Origin: Jatrophihabitans cynanchi
Lineage (GTDB): Bacteria; Actinomycetota; Actinomycetes; Mycobacteriales; Jatrophihabitantaceae
DNA length: 64,000 nt
Reading direction: 5' to 3'
NCBI RefSeq assembly: GCF_027247405.1
Contig: NZ_CP097463.1
Coordinates: 1,364,001-1,428,000 of the forward strand
The translations under genes were made by a program, and so were the position numbers. Below are positions 1-8,888 of the stretch, piece by piece (within the stretch, counting starts at the first letter, position 1; each line of letters opens with the position of its first letter). The notes beneath the pieces are model-generated. The model made no database searches and was not told the DNA's origin. It worked only from the letters and a program-made list of their open reading frames with translations.

Positions 1-655
1 GCGCGGCTTCGAACTGCTGCACATTCTGCCCAGCACCTTGCGCAAGCAGATTTGCCACCGTCTTGAATCCGAGGCTCTTGTAGAGCTCGAATTGAGCGCT
101 GATCAGCTCGCTGACGCCCAATGCGGCCGGGAATCCGTACTTCGGAGAGCCCGTCGTATTACCTGTTGCAGCCCCGCCGATGATCGGAACGTGCTTCTGC
201 TCGAGATAGGGCGTCCAGGAGCCGAATGTGCCGGCCTGCGAACCCACGATCGCGACCACATGGTCCTGCTCGACCAACTTCTTGACGGCGCTCAGACCCT
301 GGGCAGGGTTGCCAGCGTCGTCGACCGCGATCACCTTCACCGGGTGTCCGTTGATGCCGCCGTGTGCGTTTGTCCACTTGGCCCATACATCGGTGATCTT
401 CAGGAAAAGCGGATCACCGAACGCGCCGCTTGCCGTCTGCACTGATCCGATTGTGATCGGGGAGCCCGTCGGAGTGTCTCCAGTACCGGTGGACGAGCTG
501 CTTGCCGTCGTTGAACTCGTGGCGGCTCCGCCGGCGGTGCTGCTGCAGGCGGCCAAGGTCAGCGCGAGGCATGCCGTCGCTGGAATGACGATCTTCCATC
601 CTCTTGCCGGCAGACGCTTCTCCGTCGCGCGACGTGAACGGTAAGTACTTCGCAT
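1..655 (-). CDS. ABC transporter substrate-binding lipoprotein (Leu/Ile/Val-type), C-terminus off window
   Basis: The reading frame is open from an ATG at 655 to the window edge (218 codons), so the C-terminal part is missing. A basic N-terminus and hydrophobic stretch lead to a lipobox with the sequence LAAC at residues 34-37, followed by a Ser/Thr-rich linker, as in lipoproteins held on the outer face of the membrane. The mature part starts ITIGSVQTASG and contains GGINGHPVKVIAVDD and VGSQAG, typical of periplasmic-binding proteins that feed branched-chain amino acid type (HAAT) importers. A GAGGAG ribosome site lies just upstream of the ATG. About 100 bp upstream is a 14-bp operator-like palindrome shared with the catabolic genes further right, so uptake may be co-regulated with them. 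The only other importer part in the window is a LivF-like ATPase 47 kb away. The ligand is unknown. Confidence 0.88.
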   Translation of the reverse strand, partial: MRSTYRSRRATEKRLPARGWKIVIPATACLALTLAACSSTAGGAATSSTTASSSSTGTGDTPTGSPITIGSVQTASGAFGDPLFLKITDVWAKWTNAHGGINGHPVKVIAVDDAGNPAQGLSAVKKLVEQDHVVAIVGSQAGTFGSWTPYLEQKHVPIIGGAATGNTTGSPKYGFPAALGVSELISAQFELYKSLGFKTVANLLAQGAGQNVQQFEAA

Positions 656-756
656 TACCTCTCCTCTGTGATGACTTGGCGAGCGTCCAGGTGGGTATTA
701 CGTCACGTCCGCGCTACATGACCCGCCGACGACAGATGCGAGTAGTTGTCTGGGTT

Positions 757-770
757 TGAATTCGTATTCA
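757..770. promoter_or_regulatory. LacI-type operator candidate, site 1
   Basis: TGAATTCGTATTCA is an imperfect 14-bp palindrome with a central CG, upstream of the leftward substrate-binding protein gene. It matches sites found before many catabolic operons in this window. The even palindrome around CG is the form recognised by LacI/GalR repressors; that this protein family binds it here is inference. Confidence 0.6.
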
Positions 771-1032
771 AGATAGGCGCACCCGAGATCGACGTCAAGG
801 TCTCGCAGGCAAGCGGCGTTACATGGGCCACGCGGTGTGGCCAAGCTGGCCGCGTTTCGCGACCACGACGAAGCGGTGTGGAGTGACGTCCCACGCCTTC
901 GCCGACTTGAAACCCTCGGGTATGTCGGCGCTTCCGGATGAGGGTGTAGTTCCTGGCACGTCGGTGCCGGGGCGCGGATCGAGATCTTCCGATGATGGGA
1001 GTTCTCACACCGCCCACTCGGAAGACCTCGAC
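771..1032. other. intergenic stretch before the ISL3 remnant
   Basis: No convincing gene was seen here. The stretch probably includes the left end of the ISL3-type element, whose inverted repeat I could not define. Confidence 0.4.
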
Positions 1033-1743
1033 GTGCCTGACGCCACCTTCTTCGTGCGCCCTGACCTGGGCGCGTTCCGCCGTCTTGACGAGCTCGGGTT
1101 GGGGGTCGTCGGGCACTACCCTTCAGCCGGATCGGGCGGTGCTGGCATGTCGGGTCGAGCCCGGCGAGTTCGACCGGTGGTGCCGTCGGTGCGGGGGGGA
1201 AGGAGTACCGCGCGACACGGTGACCCGACGGCTGGCGCACGAGCCGTTCGGGTGGCGGCCGACCACGCTGCTGATCACGATCCGCCGCTACCGATGCGCG
1301 TCGTGCTCTCCGGTGTGGCGGCAGGACACCGCTCGCGCGGCTGAGCCGCGGGCGCGACTGTCGCGGACGGCGCTGCGGTGGGCGTTGCAGGCGATCGTCG
1401 TGCAGCACCTCACGATCGCCCGCGTCGCCGAAGCCCTCGCAGTCACCTGGAACACCCGCCAACAGCGCGGTACTCGACAAGGGCCGCCGAGTGCTGATCA
1501 ATGACCCGCGCCGCCTCGATGGCGTGGCCGTGATCGGCGTCGACGAGCAGGCCGTGCGGCACACCCGACGGGCGACAAGTACGTCACCGTGGTCCTCGAC
1601 CTCACCCCGGTGCGTGACGGGGCCGGCCCGGCACGGCTGCTGGACATGGTCGAAGTCCGCTCCGAAGGGCCGAACTGAAGAAGCTCATCACCACGATCAG
1701 TGCTCACGTCCCGGCCGAACTCACCGAACTGATCACCCTCGGG
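1033..1743 (+). pseudogene. ISL3-family transposase, 5' part, frameshifted and cut by an IS21 element
   Basis: Read across three frames, this region carries consecutive pieces of an ISL3-type transposase: an N-terminus beginning PDATFFVRPDLG at a GTG (1033), a Cys-rich zinc-binding segment (CRRCG and CASC), the HLTIARVAEAL helix-turn-helix segment, GVAVIGVDE with the first catalytic Asp, and KYVTVVLDLTPVRDG. Frame changes fall near 1130, 1475 and 1560, a stop follows EGPN near 1677, and the middle of the protein is missing before LTELITLG at the right end. The gene is therefore dead. The sequence stops at 1743, where the IS21-type element begins, and resumes at 11795 in the same orientation. 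Confidence 0.8.
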
Positions 1744-1827
1744 TGCGTGTGATCACCTGACTTGGCCCCACTTCGGCCGGGCGGTTTCTAGCGATCGTTG
1801 CAACACCGGAGGTTTCCGGGAGCTGCT

Positions 1828-3045
1828 ATGGCGGGTCGTGGTCGGCGTGGTCGCGAGCCAGATGTTGACAAGCGTGAGCGGTTTGCTGAGCTGATCGCGC
1901 AGGGGGTGAGTAACCGGCGGGCGTGCCAGCTCGTGGGCATCGCGCGCAAGACGGGGACACGCTGGCGGTTGGGGCGCACAGTCACGCTTCCCGACGGTCG
2001 CAAGCGCCACTATTCGCCCGTGGTCAACGCGCCGAGTCGAGAGATCTCGCCACGCTACCTGTACGAGGACGAGCGGGTCCGTATCGCCGACCTGCGCCGG
2101 TCCGGGCTGAGCATGCGCGCGATCGCGGCCGAGTTGGGCAGGCCGGCGTCCACGGTCAGCCGCGAGCTGCGTCGTAACCGAGACCTGGACAGTGGGCGGT
2201 ATCTGCCGTTCGCCGCGCAGCGGATGGCCGAGGCTCGCCGTACCCGGCCGGGCCGCAGCAAGCTGGTCAACGACGCCGAGCTGCGTGCGTTCGTGCAGGA
2301 TCGGCTGGAGAAGCGGTGGAGTCCGGAGCAGATCGCCCACGCGCTGCGGGAGGAGTTCCCGAACCGGCCGGACCGGCACCTGGTGCCGGAAACGATCTAT
2401 CAGGCGATCTACCGACCCGGTTGTGGTGGGCTGCGCCGGGACCTGCCGCCGGTGCTGCGCACTCGTCGACGGCGCCGTAAGCCGCATCGGCGCCCTGACC
2501 AGCGCCGGCCGACGAAGCTGGTGGATATGACGATGATCGACCAGCGGCCCGCGGAGGCGGCCGACCGGTCCGTTGCTGGGCACTGGGAAGGCGATTTGAT
2601 CACCGGTGCGCAGAACCGGTCGGCGATCGGCACGCTGGTCGAACGGTGTTCCCGGTTCACGATCTTGCTGCATCTACCCGAACGACACACCGCCGAGGCG
2701 GTTCGTGACGCGATCATCGCCGCGTTCGCGCCGCTGCCGCCGCAGCTGCGTCGGTCGTTGACGTGGGATCAGGGCAGTGAGCTGGCGTTGCACGCTGAGA
2801 TCGCTGCTGCGTTGGGTATGCCGGTGTTCTTCTGCGATCCTCACTCGCCGTGGCAGCGGCCGAGCAACGAGAACACCAACGGCCTGTTGCGTCAGTACTT
2901 CCCGAAGGGCAGCGACCTGCGCGTCCACGACGCCGTCCGGCTCGAGGAGGTCGCTGCCGAGCTGAATGACCGTCCCCGTAAGACCCTGGACTGGCACACC
3001 CCGGCCCGGCTGTTCATCGCGCCCGCAGGCGGTGTCCTAGCCTGA
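1828..3045 (+). CDS. IS30-family transposase (copy 1)
   Basis: The protein has about 405 residues. The N-terminal part carries helix-turn-helix segments; the second reads GLSMRAIAAELGRPASTVSR, characteristic of IS30 transposases. The DDE core follows: GHWEGDLITG with the first Asp, TWDQGSELALH with the second, and SPWQRPSNENTNGLLR with the Glu. The PWQR-NENTNGLLRQYFPKG string is an IS30 family signature. The ATG at 1828 is preferred over a TTG at 1798 because the protein then starts MAGRGRRGRE, just after the inverted repeat, with GGGAG upstream. All catalytic residues are present, so it should be active. Confidence 0.92.
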   Translation: MAGRGRRGREPDVDKRERFAELIAQGVSNRRACQLVGIARKTGTRWRLGRTVTLPDGRKRHYSPVVNAPSREISPRYLYEDERVRIADLRRSGLSMRAIAAELGRPASTVSRELRRNRDLDSGRYLPFAAQRMAEARRTRPGRSKLVNDAELRAFVQDRLEKRWSPEQIAHALREEFPNRPDRHLVPETIYQAIYRPGCGGLRRDLPPVLRTRRRRRKPHRRPDQRRPTKLVDMTMIDQRPAEAADRSVAGHWEGDLITGAQNRSAIGTLVERCSRFTILLHLPERHTAEAVRDAIIAAFAPLPPQLRRSLTWDQGSELALHAEIAAALGMPVFFCDPHSPWQRPSNENTNGLLRQYFPKGSDLRVHDAVRLEEVAAELNDRPRKTLDWHTPARLFIAPAGGVLA

Positions 3046-3050
3046 ACCAT

Positions 3051-3284
3051 GTGATCGAGGAGGCCGCCGCCGATGCGGAGGAGGTCCGCCTGTCGGCCGA
3101 CGACGCCGCAGAGCTGGCCGACCTGCTGCGGATCTGGCACGGCTGGCTTACCGGCGAGGACACCGACCTGCTGGCCGCCTCACTGGAGCGCATGCCCGAG
3201 GGCCCGGACAGCGTCCCTGCGCTGCAAGTGATGCTGACCCGCCTGGCGGCGCGGCTCGATCCTCGCCGCGCGGTGGACTTCTGA
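3051..3284 (+). CDS. IS30 passenger protein 1, unidentified acidic 77-residue protein (copy 1)
   Basis: A GTG start lies 5 bp after the transposase stop, so the two are probably translated from one message. The protein is small, acidic and helical-looking (EEAAADAEEVRLSADDAAEL), with LLRIWHGWLTGED in the middle. I do not recognise the family. The identical gene is in the inverted copy. High third-position GC and the tight spacing support it as a real gene. It could help transposition or serve the element in another way; nothing in the sequence decides this. Confidence 0.6.
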   Translation: MIEEAAADAEEVRLSADDAAELADLLRIWHGWLTGEDTDLLAASLERMPEGPDSVPALQVMLTRLAARLDPRRAVDF

Positions 3285-3308
3285 CCCGACGACGACGAGG
3301 GCGAACCG

Positions 3309-3977
3309 GTGCCGGACATGCGACGACGTACCCCAGAGCCACCACCGACGGGCATGCCCATCGTGGAGCACAAACCCGGGCTGGCGAAGGAGATGCTGCG
3401 CGAGTTGGCGCCTCTGCTGGCCGAGGAGGGTATCGACGTCGATGACATCGACGCGCCTGACCTGGAAACGTTGCAGGCGGCGATGAACCGTGCGGTCGAA
3501 CGGCGCAACATGCAACTGTTCAGCCCGGTCGGTGAAGCTCGCGGGTACGCGATCACCACGCTGCGGCTGGCCATCGAAGCGATCGTCGATGACGACACTC
3601 GCAGCGCCGCCGCGGTAATCGACTCCGTCCCACCCGAGTCCCCGAACAACGACAGCGCCACTGTGGCCGGCTGCATCGGCGTCGCCCTCGGGCTACTCGA
3701 CACCTGGCTGTCCGGCCACGACCTCGACGCTCCGACCGGGCTCGCCAGCCACGCTCGGCTGCCGGCCGGGCACTGGACCGGGGAACGTGCAGCCACCGAC
3801 ATCCTCACCCTCGCCGGCAAAGGCAGGGCGTTCCGCTCCCTCGACACACTGATCACCCGCCAAGGCGGGCAGCAGCTCCTCTATGGCTCAGTGCTCGCCC
3901 TCACCGCCGCAGCGCAGGCCTGGGCCCGCAACACCGACACGTCGCTGCTCGAACTCATCCACACCATCGTCCGCTGA
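3309..3977 (+). CDS. IS30 passenger protein 2, unidentified 222-residue protein (copy 1)
   Basis: The gene starts at GTG 3309 or ATG 3318, 24 bp after passenger gene 1, and ends 33 bp before the right inverted repeat. The N-terminus is Pro-rich (RRRTPEPPPTGMP), followed by an acidic helical region (EEGIDVDDIDAPDLETL) and an Ala-rich C-terminal half (VLALTAAAQAWARN). No catalytic motif or membrane segment was recognised. It is the third gene of the IS30 unit and is repeated identically in copy 2. Canonical IS30 elements carry the transposase alone, so this gene and its neighbour are extra cargo of unknown role. Confidence 0.65.
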   Translation: MPDMRRRTPEPPPTGMPIVEHKPGLAKEMLRELAPLLAEEGIDVDDIDAPDLETLQAAMNRAVERRNMQLFSPVGEARGYAITTLRLAIEAIVDDDTRSAAAVIDSVPPESPNNDSATVAGCIGVALGLLDTWLSGHDLDAPTGLASHARLPAGHWTGERAATDILTLAGKGRAFRSLDTLITRQGGQQLLYGSVLALTAAAQAWARNTDTSLLELIHTIVR

Positions 3978-4049
3978 CCAAGCACTACCATCCCGCCATC
4001 AAGTCGTCGTGTTGCGACGATGACTGGAACCCGCCCCGTCGTTCTGCAT

Positions 4050-4125
4050 GAATGTTGGCCCCACCTGGGGTGGTGATCATCCCGCCCGGGTGGTGCGGTG
4101 TGTCGTCACGAATGTTGGCCCCACC
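4050..4125. repeat. internal terminal-repeat boxes of IS21-type element A
   Basis: GAATGTTGGCCCCACC occurs twice exactly 60 bp apart (4050-4065 and 4110-4125). Together with the outer TTGGCCCCACTT at 1762-1773 these are repeated transposase-binding boxes at the left end. Inverted relatives lie at the right end near 9481-9498 and 11764-11777. Confidence 0.7.
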
Positions 4126-4171
4126 CTCGTTCAGATCGTCCCGTCCGGTTGTCGGCGGGAAGGTCGGTCAG

Positions 4172-5701
4172 GTGCGGTCGAGGGTGGAACTGTTCGAGCA
4201 GATCAGGCGCGATCATCGGCAAGAAGAGCTGTCGATCCGCGAGCTGGCCGAGAAGCATGGTGTGCACCGTCGGACGGTGCGGCAGGCGCTCGCCGCGGCG
4301 GTGCCGCCACCTCGCAAGGCCTACCCGCCGCGGCCACGGCCGGCGATCGACCCGTTCGCGACGGTGATCGACGGCTGGCTGCTCGAGGACCAGGACGCGC
4401 CGCGCAAGCAGCGTCACACGGCGCGACGGGTCTGGCAGCGGCTGGTCGCCGAACACCAGGCGACGGTGTCGGAGGTGACGGTGTCGCGTTACGTCGCCCG
4501 CCGACGGGTCGAGCTCGGCCTGGTGCAGCGGGAGGTGGCGATCCCGCAGACGCACCTTGCCGGCGCGGAGGGCGAGGTCGACTTCGGCGAGTTCTACGCG
4601 ACGATCGCCGGTGTCTGGATCAAGTGCTGGATGTTCGTGCTGCGCCTGTCGCACTCGGGCCGGGCGTTCCACGTCGCGTTCGGCACCCAGGCCCAGGAAG
4701 CGTTTCTGGAGGGGCACGTGCTGGCGTTCGAGCACTTCGGCGGCGTCCCCGGCCGTGTCCGTTACGACAACCTCAAACCCGCCGTCGTCCGCGTCCTCAA
4801 AGGACGGGACCGGACGGAGTCCGAGCGGTTCACCGCGCTGCGCAGCCACTACGGATTCGACTCGTTCTTCTGCCGCCCCGGCATCGAAGGAGCCCACGAG
4901 AAGGGGGGCGTCGAGGGCGAGATCGGCCGCTTCCGCCGACGCCACCTCGTCCCAGTCCCGAAGGTCGACTCGCTCGCGGCGTTGAACGAGCTGATCGCCG
5001 CCGGTGACTTGGTCGATGACGAGCGTGTGATCACCGGCAGGCCGGTCACTATCGAGGCCGCGTTCACCGCCGAAGCACCGCACCTGATGCCGCTGCGCGG
5101 TGAGCCGTTCGACCCCGCACGGCAGCTCGAAGCCCGTGTCGACAACCGGGCGCGGGTGTCGGTGCGGCAGTGTTTCTATTCCGTCCCTGCCCGCTACGCC
5201 GGCCGGCGGCTCCCGGTCCGACTTGCCGCCCGCACCGTTGAGATCTATGACGGATCGAAGCTGGTCGCCCGGCACGAACGCGCGGTCGGGCGTCACGTCG
5301 AAGTTCTCACCTTGGATCACTACCTGGAGGTTCTCAAGACCAAGCCCGGCGGACTCCCCGGAGCGACAGCGCTCGCGCAGGCCAAGGCCAGCCGGGCGTT
5401 CACCGCTTCGCATCAGGCCTACTGGGACGCCGCCCGCCGGGCCCGCGGCGACAGTGCTGGCACGAGGGCGTTGGTCGAGATCCTGCTCGCCCACCGCACC
5501 ATGCCCGCCGCGTCGTTGGTCGCGGCGATGGACCGCGCCGTCACGTCAGGCTGCCTCGACCCGCAGGTGGTGTTGATCGACGCCCGCCGCGACACCACCC
5601 AGGTCGCACCGGTCGTCCCGATTGGGGCGCTGGCCCGCTACGACCGACCGGCACCCACCCTCGCCGACTACGACCAGCTACTGACCGGGAGCGGAACATG
5701 A
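4172..5701 (+). CDS. istA: IS21-family transposase IstA, element A
   Basis: The protein has about 509 residues from a GTG at 4172, which gives the start VRSRVELFEQIRRDHRQ. An N-terminal helix-turn-helix (ELSIRELAEKHGVHRRTVRQ) precedes the integrase core: GEVDFGEFYATI with the first Asp, VRYDNLKPAV with the second, and EGAHEKGGVEGEIG with the Glu. The C-terminal region, starting around VSVRQCFYSVPARYAGRR, is the usual IS21 beta-domain. The stop overlaps the ATG of istB as ATGA, typical of this two-gene family. Longer readings from 4052 run into the terminal repeats and are unlikely. The gene is intact. Confidence 0.93.
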   Translation: MRSRVELFEQIRRDHRQEELSIRELAEKHGVHRRTVRQALAAAVPPPRKAYPPRPRPAIDPFATVIDGWLLEDQDAPRKQRHTARRVWQRLVAEHQATVSEVTVSRYVARRRVELGLVQREVAIPQTHLAGAEGEVDFGEFYATIAGVWIKCWMFVLRLSHSGRAFHVAFGTQAQEAFLEGHVLAFEHFGGVPGRVRYDNLKPAVVRVLKGRDRTESERFTALRSHYGFDSFFCRPGIEGAHEKGGVEGEIGRFRRRHLVPVPKVDSLAALNELIAAGDLVDDERVITGRPVTIEAAFTAEAPHLMPLRGEPFDPARQLEARVDNRARVSVRQCFYSVPARYAGRRLPVRLAARTVEIYDGSKLVARHERAVGRHVEVLTLDHYLEVLKTKPGGLPGATALAQAKASRAFTASHQAYWDAARRARGDSAGTRALVEILLAHRTMPAASLVAAMDRAVTSGCLDPQVVLIDARRDTTQVAPVVPIGALARYDRPAPTLADYDQLLTGSGT

Positions 5702-6204
5702 CCACCACGACCACCTCGAAGGCGTCGACCGTCGACGCAGCAGCACAGGCCTCCATCGGCGCAGCGGCTCGCGAGCTGCACCTGCCGACCGTCCGCACCG
5801 AATCCGCACGGCTGGCAGACATCGCCAACCGGGAACGACTGACGCACCTGGCCTACCTGGCCGAGGTCCTTGCAGCCGAAGTTGATGACCGCACCGAACG
5901 ACGCCGCACCCGACGCATCAACGACGCGAAATTCCCCCGCCTGAAACGACTCGCCGACTTCAACGTCGACGCCGTCCCCACCATCCAGGCCGCCACCCTC
6001 GCCCACCTCGCTGCCGGGCACTACATGGACGCCGGCGAACCAGTCGTGCTACTCGGCCACTCCGGCACCGGCAAGTCCCACCTGCTCATCGGCCTCGGCC
6101 TCGCCGCCTGCGAACAAGGCCGCCGAGTCCGCTACGTCACCACCGCACAGCTCGTCAACGAACTCGTCGAAGCCGCCGACGAACGCGTCCTCTCACGAGT
6201 GGTC
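5698..6204 (+). pseudogene. istB: IstB helper ATPase, element A, 5' part (interrupted)
   Basis: The first 169 codons of an IstB-type AAA+ ATPase are present, including the P-loop GHSGTGKSHLLIGLGLAA and the segment RRVRYVTTAQLVNELVEA. After ERVLSRVV the frame runs into the left end of a second IS21-type element (6205). The coding sequence resumes at 8889 with GRHGRLDLLCLDELGYVQ, after the duplicated AGTGGTC. The gene is split and cannot give full-length helper unless the inner element is excised precisely. Confidence 0.88.
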
Positions 6205-6349
6205 TGTCCGCGTACGACCTCATGTCCCTAGCTGGGTACGACCTCATGTCCTGAGCTCTCGGCGCGTCGAGTCCTGTTCGCCGTGAGTGTTGATCACCCT
6301 CCGATCTGTCAGCTGCCAGGCAGATCAGACCGGAGGGAGACCACCTCGC

Positions 6350-7762
6350 ATGATCCTCGATGCGGAGCAATGGATGGACCTACGACGTTTCCGCGCCCTG
6401 CATGCGGCTGGGGTGACGATCGCGGAGATCGCCCGGGAGACCGGGCATGACTGGAAGACGGTCAAGAAGTACCTGGCCGATGACGCGCCGGTGGTGCCGC
6501 CGGCGGCGCCGACGCGGGCGGGCACGCAGCCGCGGGTGATCACCCCGTTCGTGGGGTTGATCGATTCGTGGCTGCGGGCCGATATCACGATCAAGGGCAC
6601 GGTGGTCCATGAGCGGCTGGTCGCCGATCACGGGTTCACCGGCAGCTACCAGCGGGTCAAGATGCACCTGGCCGAGGCCCGGCCGCGGATCGAGGCCGAA
6701 CTGGTCGAGGACGATGAGAACCCGCTGGCCGGGTTGCATCGCCGCTTCGAGGTGATCGCCGGCGCGCAGGCGCAGGTCGACTGGGGCGACGAGGGCGCGA
6801 TCTTGGCGCACGTCGGGATCGGCAAGGTGTACTCGTTCCACTGCACGCTGTCCTACTCGCGCGACCCGTTCTGCTGCTATGTGACCAGCCAGGACATGGC
6901 CACGTTCTGGGACTGCCACCGGCGTGCGTTCGCGCACTTCGGTGGGGTGCCGGGCTCGATCGTCTATGACCGCACCAAGACGGTGATCAAGCGGCATGTC
7001 GCGCCACGGGCGGCGGTGCCGCTGCACCAGGAAGCGGCCGCGTTCGCCGAGCACTACGGGTTCGTCATCGACGTGCTGGCCGCCTACCGACCAACCGGAA
7101 AGGGCCGGGTCGAACGCCAGGTGCTGATCGGGCGTGAGCACGTGCTGGCCGCTCGCAGCTTCGAGTCGATCGCCGAGCTGGACGCGGCGTTCGGCGACTG
7201 GCTGCCGATCCGCCGCGCCCAGATCCACCGCACCCACGGTGAGGTGATCGCGGTGCGCGCCGAACGGGACCGGGCCGCGCTGCTGCCCTTGCCGGACCAG
7301 CCCTATCTGGTCACCGACCGGCACCTGCGTCGGGTCGGGAAGGACTGCCTGATCAGCTTCGAGGCCAGCCTCTACTCGGTGCCCGCGGTCAAGATCAGGG
7401 CCGGGCAGCGGGTCGAAGTCCGCGTCGGCGCCGAGCTGGTCGCGATCCACTCCCTGCCCACCGACACCGGCGTCGGCGAGCTGCTGGCCGTGCATCCCCG
7501 CGCGGCCAACCGAGGCAGCTGGGTCGTCGATGAAGCGCACTGGAACGGGCTGCCCGACGGACACACCCGCGCCACCGTCGTTGAGACCACCGCCCCCGAA
7601 GGTCAGCACGCCCTGCCCTCGGCACCACGCGGGTTCGGTGAACCGAACCCGCTCGCCGCGCTGCTGAACGCCAACACCACCGCCGCCGTCCCGGTCGCTC
7701 GGCGGCCGCTGACCGACTACCAAGCCATCGCCGCTGCCGCGACCACCTTCGACAGGAGCTAG
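6350..7762 (+). CDS. istA: IS21-family transposase IstA, element B
   Basis: About 470 residues from ATG 6350, preceded by CGGAGGGAG. The N-terminal HTH reads AAGVTIAEIARETGHDWKTV. The integrase core has QAQVDWGDEG (first Asp), GSIVYDRTKTVIKR (second Asp) and GKGRVERQVL (Glu). The C-terminal part CLISFEASLYSVPAVKIRAGQ is the IS21 beta-domain. It is only distantly similar to IstA of element A, so the two elements belong to different IS21 subgroups. Confidence 0.92.
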   Translation: MILDAEQWMDLRRFRALHAAGVTIAEIARETGHDWKTVKKYLADDAPVVPPAAPTRAGTQPRVITPFVGLIDSWLRADITIKGTVVHERLVADHGFTGSYQRVKMHLAEARPRIEAELVEDDENPLAGLHRRFEVIAGAQAQVDWGDEGAILAHVGIGKVYSFHCTLSYSRDPFCCYVTSQDMATFWDCHRRAFAHFGGVPGSIVYDRTKTVIKRHVAPRAAVPLHQEAAAFAEHYGFVIDVLAAYRPTGKGRVERQVLIGREHVLAARSFESIAELDAAFGDWLPIRRAQIHRTHGEVIAVRAERDRAALLPLPDQPYLVTDRHLRRVGKDCLISFEASLYSVPAVKIRAGQRVEVRVGAELVAIHSLPTDTGVGELLAVHPRAANRGSWVVDEAHWNGLPDGHTRATVVETTAPEGQHALPSAPRGFGEPNPLAALLNANTTAAVPVARRPLTDYQAIAAAATTFDRS

Positions 7763-7767
7763 AAATC

Positions 7768-8049
7768 ATGACCACCATCGGCAACCGCACCCGCATCACG
7801 CTGACCGCCCAGACCGTGGAAAAGATCGCCGAGCTGCTCGAGCGCTGCGACGAGTTCATCCGCCACGCCGACCCAGCCGTGCGCGCCGAACTGTGCACTC
7901 ATCTCGGTCCACACGCGAGCGGCTACGACCTCAACCTGTTCATCGACGACCTCGGCTTCACCGCCGCGGAACTGCGCCACCAGCTCGCCACCGCCGCCGA
8001 GATCGCGGTCGAACACCAGCACGCCCGATCGACAGGACAGCCGCGATGA
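7768..8049 (+). CDS. small conserved-position protein between istA and istB, element B
   Basis: A 93-codon gene begins 5 bp after istA and overlaps the istB start (ATGA at 8046-8049). It starts MTTIGNRTRITLTAQTVEKI and is mainly helical with several acidic residues. The tight coupling to both neighbours argues that it is translated. I do not recognise a domain. Standard IS21 elements have only istA and istB, so this is a third gene with unknown function, perhaps a transposition accessory factor. Confidence 0.7.
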   Translation: MTTIGNRTRITLTAQTVEKIAELLERCDEFIRHADPAVRAELCTHLGPHASGYDLNLFIDDLGFTAAELRHQLATAAEIAVEHQHARSTGQPR

Positions 8050-8816
8050 GTGAACTGGTCAGTGCCCGCATCCGCGACCACGCCGGCAAGCTCGGCCTCA
8101 ATCACCTGATCGAAACCGTCGACCAGCTCACCACCCGCGCCGAGACCGAGCAGCTGAGCTACCTCGAGTTCCTCGACCAAGTCCTGGAAGAAGAACTCGG
8201 GCTGCGTGAGTCCCGCCGGTTCCGCAACGCCTTGAAGCTGTCCGGGCTGCCGCACCACAAGACCCTCGAACAGTTCGACTTCGCCTTCCAACCCGACCTC
8301 GACCCGCGCAAAATCAAAGACCTGGCCACCCTGGAGTTCATCGACCGGCGCAGCAACATCACCCTGCTCGGACCACCCGGCGTCGGCAAGACGATGATCG
8401 CCGTCGCGCTCGCCGTCGCCGCCTGCCAAGCCGGCTACTCGATCTACTTCACCAGCCTCGACGACCTGGTCCGCCGGCTCCGAGCCGCCGAGGCCACCGG
8501 CCGGTTCAACCGGCAACTGGCTGCCTACCTCCGACCCGCCGTCCTCGTCGTCGACGAGGTCGGCTACCTGCCGCTGGACCGCGCCGAAGCCAACATGGTC
8601 TTCCAACTCGTCTCCCGCCGCTACGAACGCGGCTCCATGATCATCACCAGCAACAAGAGCTTCGCCGAATGGGGCTCGGTCCTGGGAGACGACGTCCTCG
8701 CCACCGCCATCCTCGACCGGCTCCTGCACCACTGCGACGTCATCAGCATCAACGGCCCCAGCTACCGCCTCAAAGACCGACTCGCCCTGGTCACAGGAGG
8801 TGAAGCGATGACATGA
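8046..8816 (+). CDS. istB: IstB helper ATPase, element B
   Basis: 256 residues of DnaC/IstB-type AAA+ ATPase. Walker A is LLGPPGVGKTMIAVALAVAA, Walker B is AVLVVDEVGYLPL, and SMIITSNKSFAEWGSVLGDD is the IstB signature near the C-terminus. The start ATG overlaps the stop of the 93-codon gene. It delivers ATP-dependent target choice for the IstA transposase. Intact. Confidence 0.93.
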   Translation: MSELVSARIRDHAGKLGLNHLIETVDQLTTRAETEQLSYLEFLDQVLEEELGLRESRRFRNALKLSGLPHHKTLEQFDFAFQPDLDPRKIKDLATLEFIDRRSNITLLGPPGVGKTMIAVALAVAACQAGYSIYFTSLDDLVRRLRAAEATGRFNRQLAAYLRPAVLVVDEVGYLPLDRAEANMVFQLVSRRYERGSMIITSNKSFAEWGSVLGDDVLATAILDRLLHHCDVISINGPSYRLKDRLALVTGGEAMT

Positions 8817-8888
8817 TCACACCGCGCCGACCTCAGGACGTGAGGTCGTACGCACCTCGCCAGATGAGGTCGTACGCCGACAGTGGTC

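Larger units (their letters stand above)
1780..4035 (+). mobile_element. IS30-type element, copy 1 (2256 bp) with two passenger genes
   Basis: Inverted ends of 25 bp (GGCGGTTTCTAGCGATCGTT at the left, GGCGGGTTCCAGTCATCGTC read inward from the right) enclose the element, and CCG flanks both sides (1777-1779, 4036-4038) as a 3-bp target duplication. It carries a transposase gene and two further genes in the same direction. An identical-length inverted copy lies at 9503-11758 and encodes identical proteins. The insertion point is inside the left terminal repeat zone of IS21-type element A. Confidence 0.85.
6205..8881. mobile_element. IS21-type element B (2677 bp) inside istB of element A
   Basis: Ends read TGTCCGCGTACGACCTCATG (left) and TGTCGGCGTACGACCTCATC (right, inverted), with further GTACGACCTCA boxes at about 6232-6242 and 8842-8852. 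AGTGGTC flanks the element (6198-6204 and 8882-8888) as a 7-bp target duplication, and the host istB frame joins cleanly across it. It contains istA, a 93-codon gene and istB in one overlapping set, all apparently intact. Confidence 0.88.

Noticed and set aside
4106-5494. Long leftward open frame opposite istA
   Set aside because: Its sequence is the mirror of a clear transposase frame and has no domain features; it is a high-GC shadow.
6380-7723. Long leftward open frame opposite istA of element B
   Set aside because: Shadow of a canonical IS21 transposase gene.
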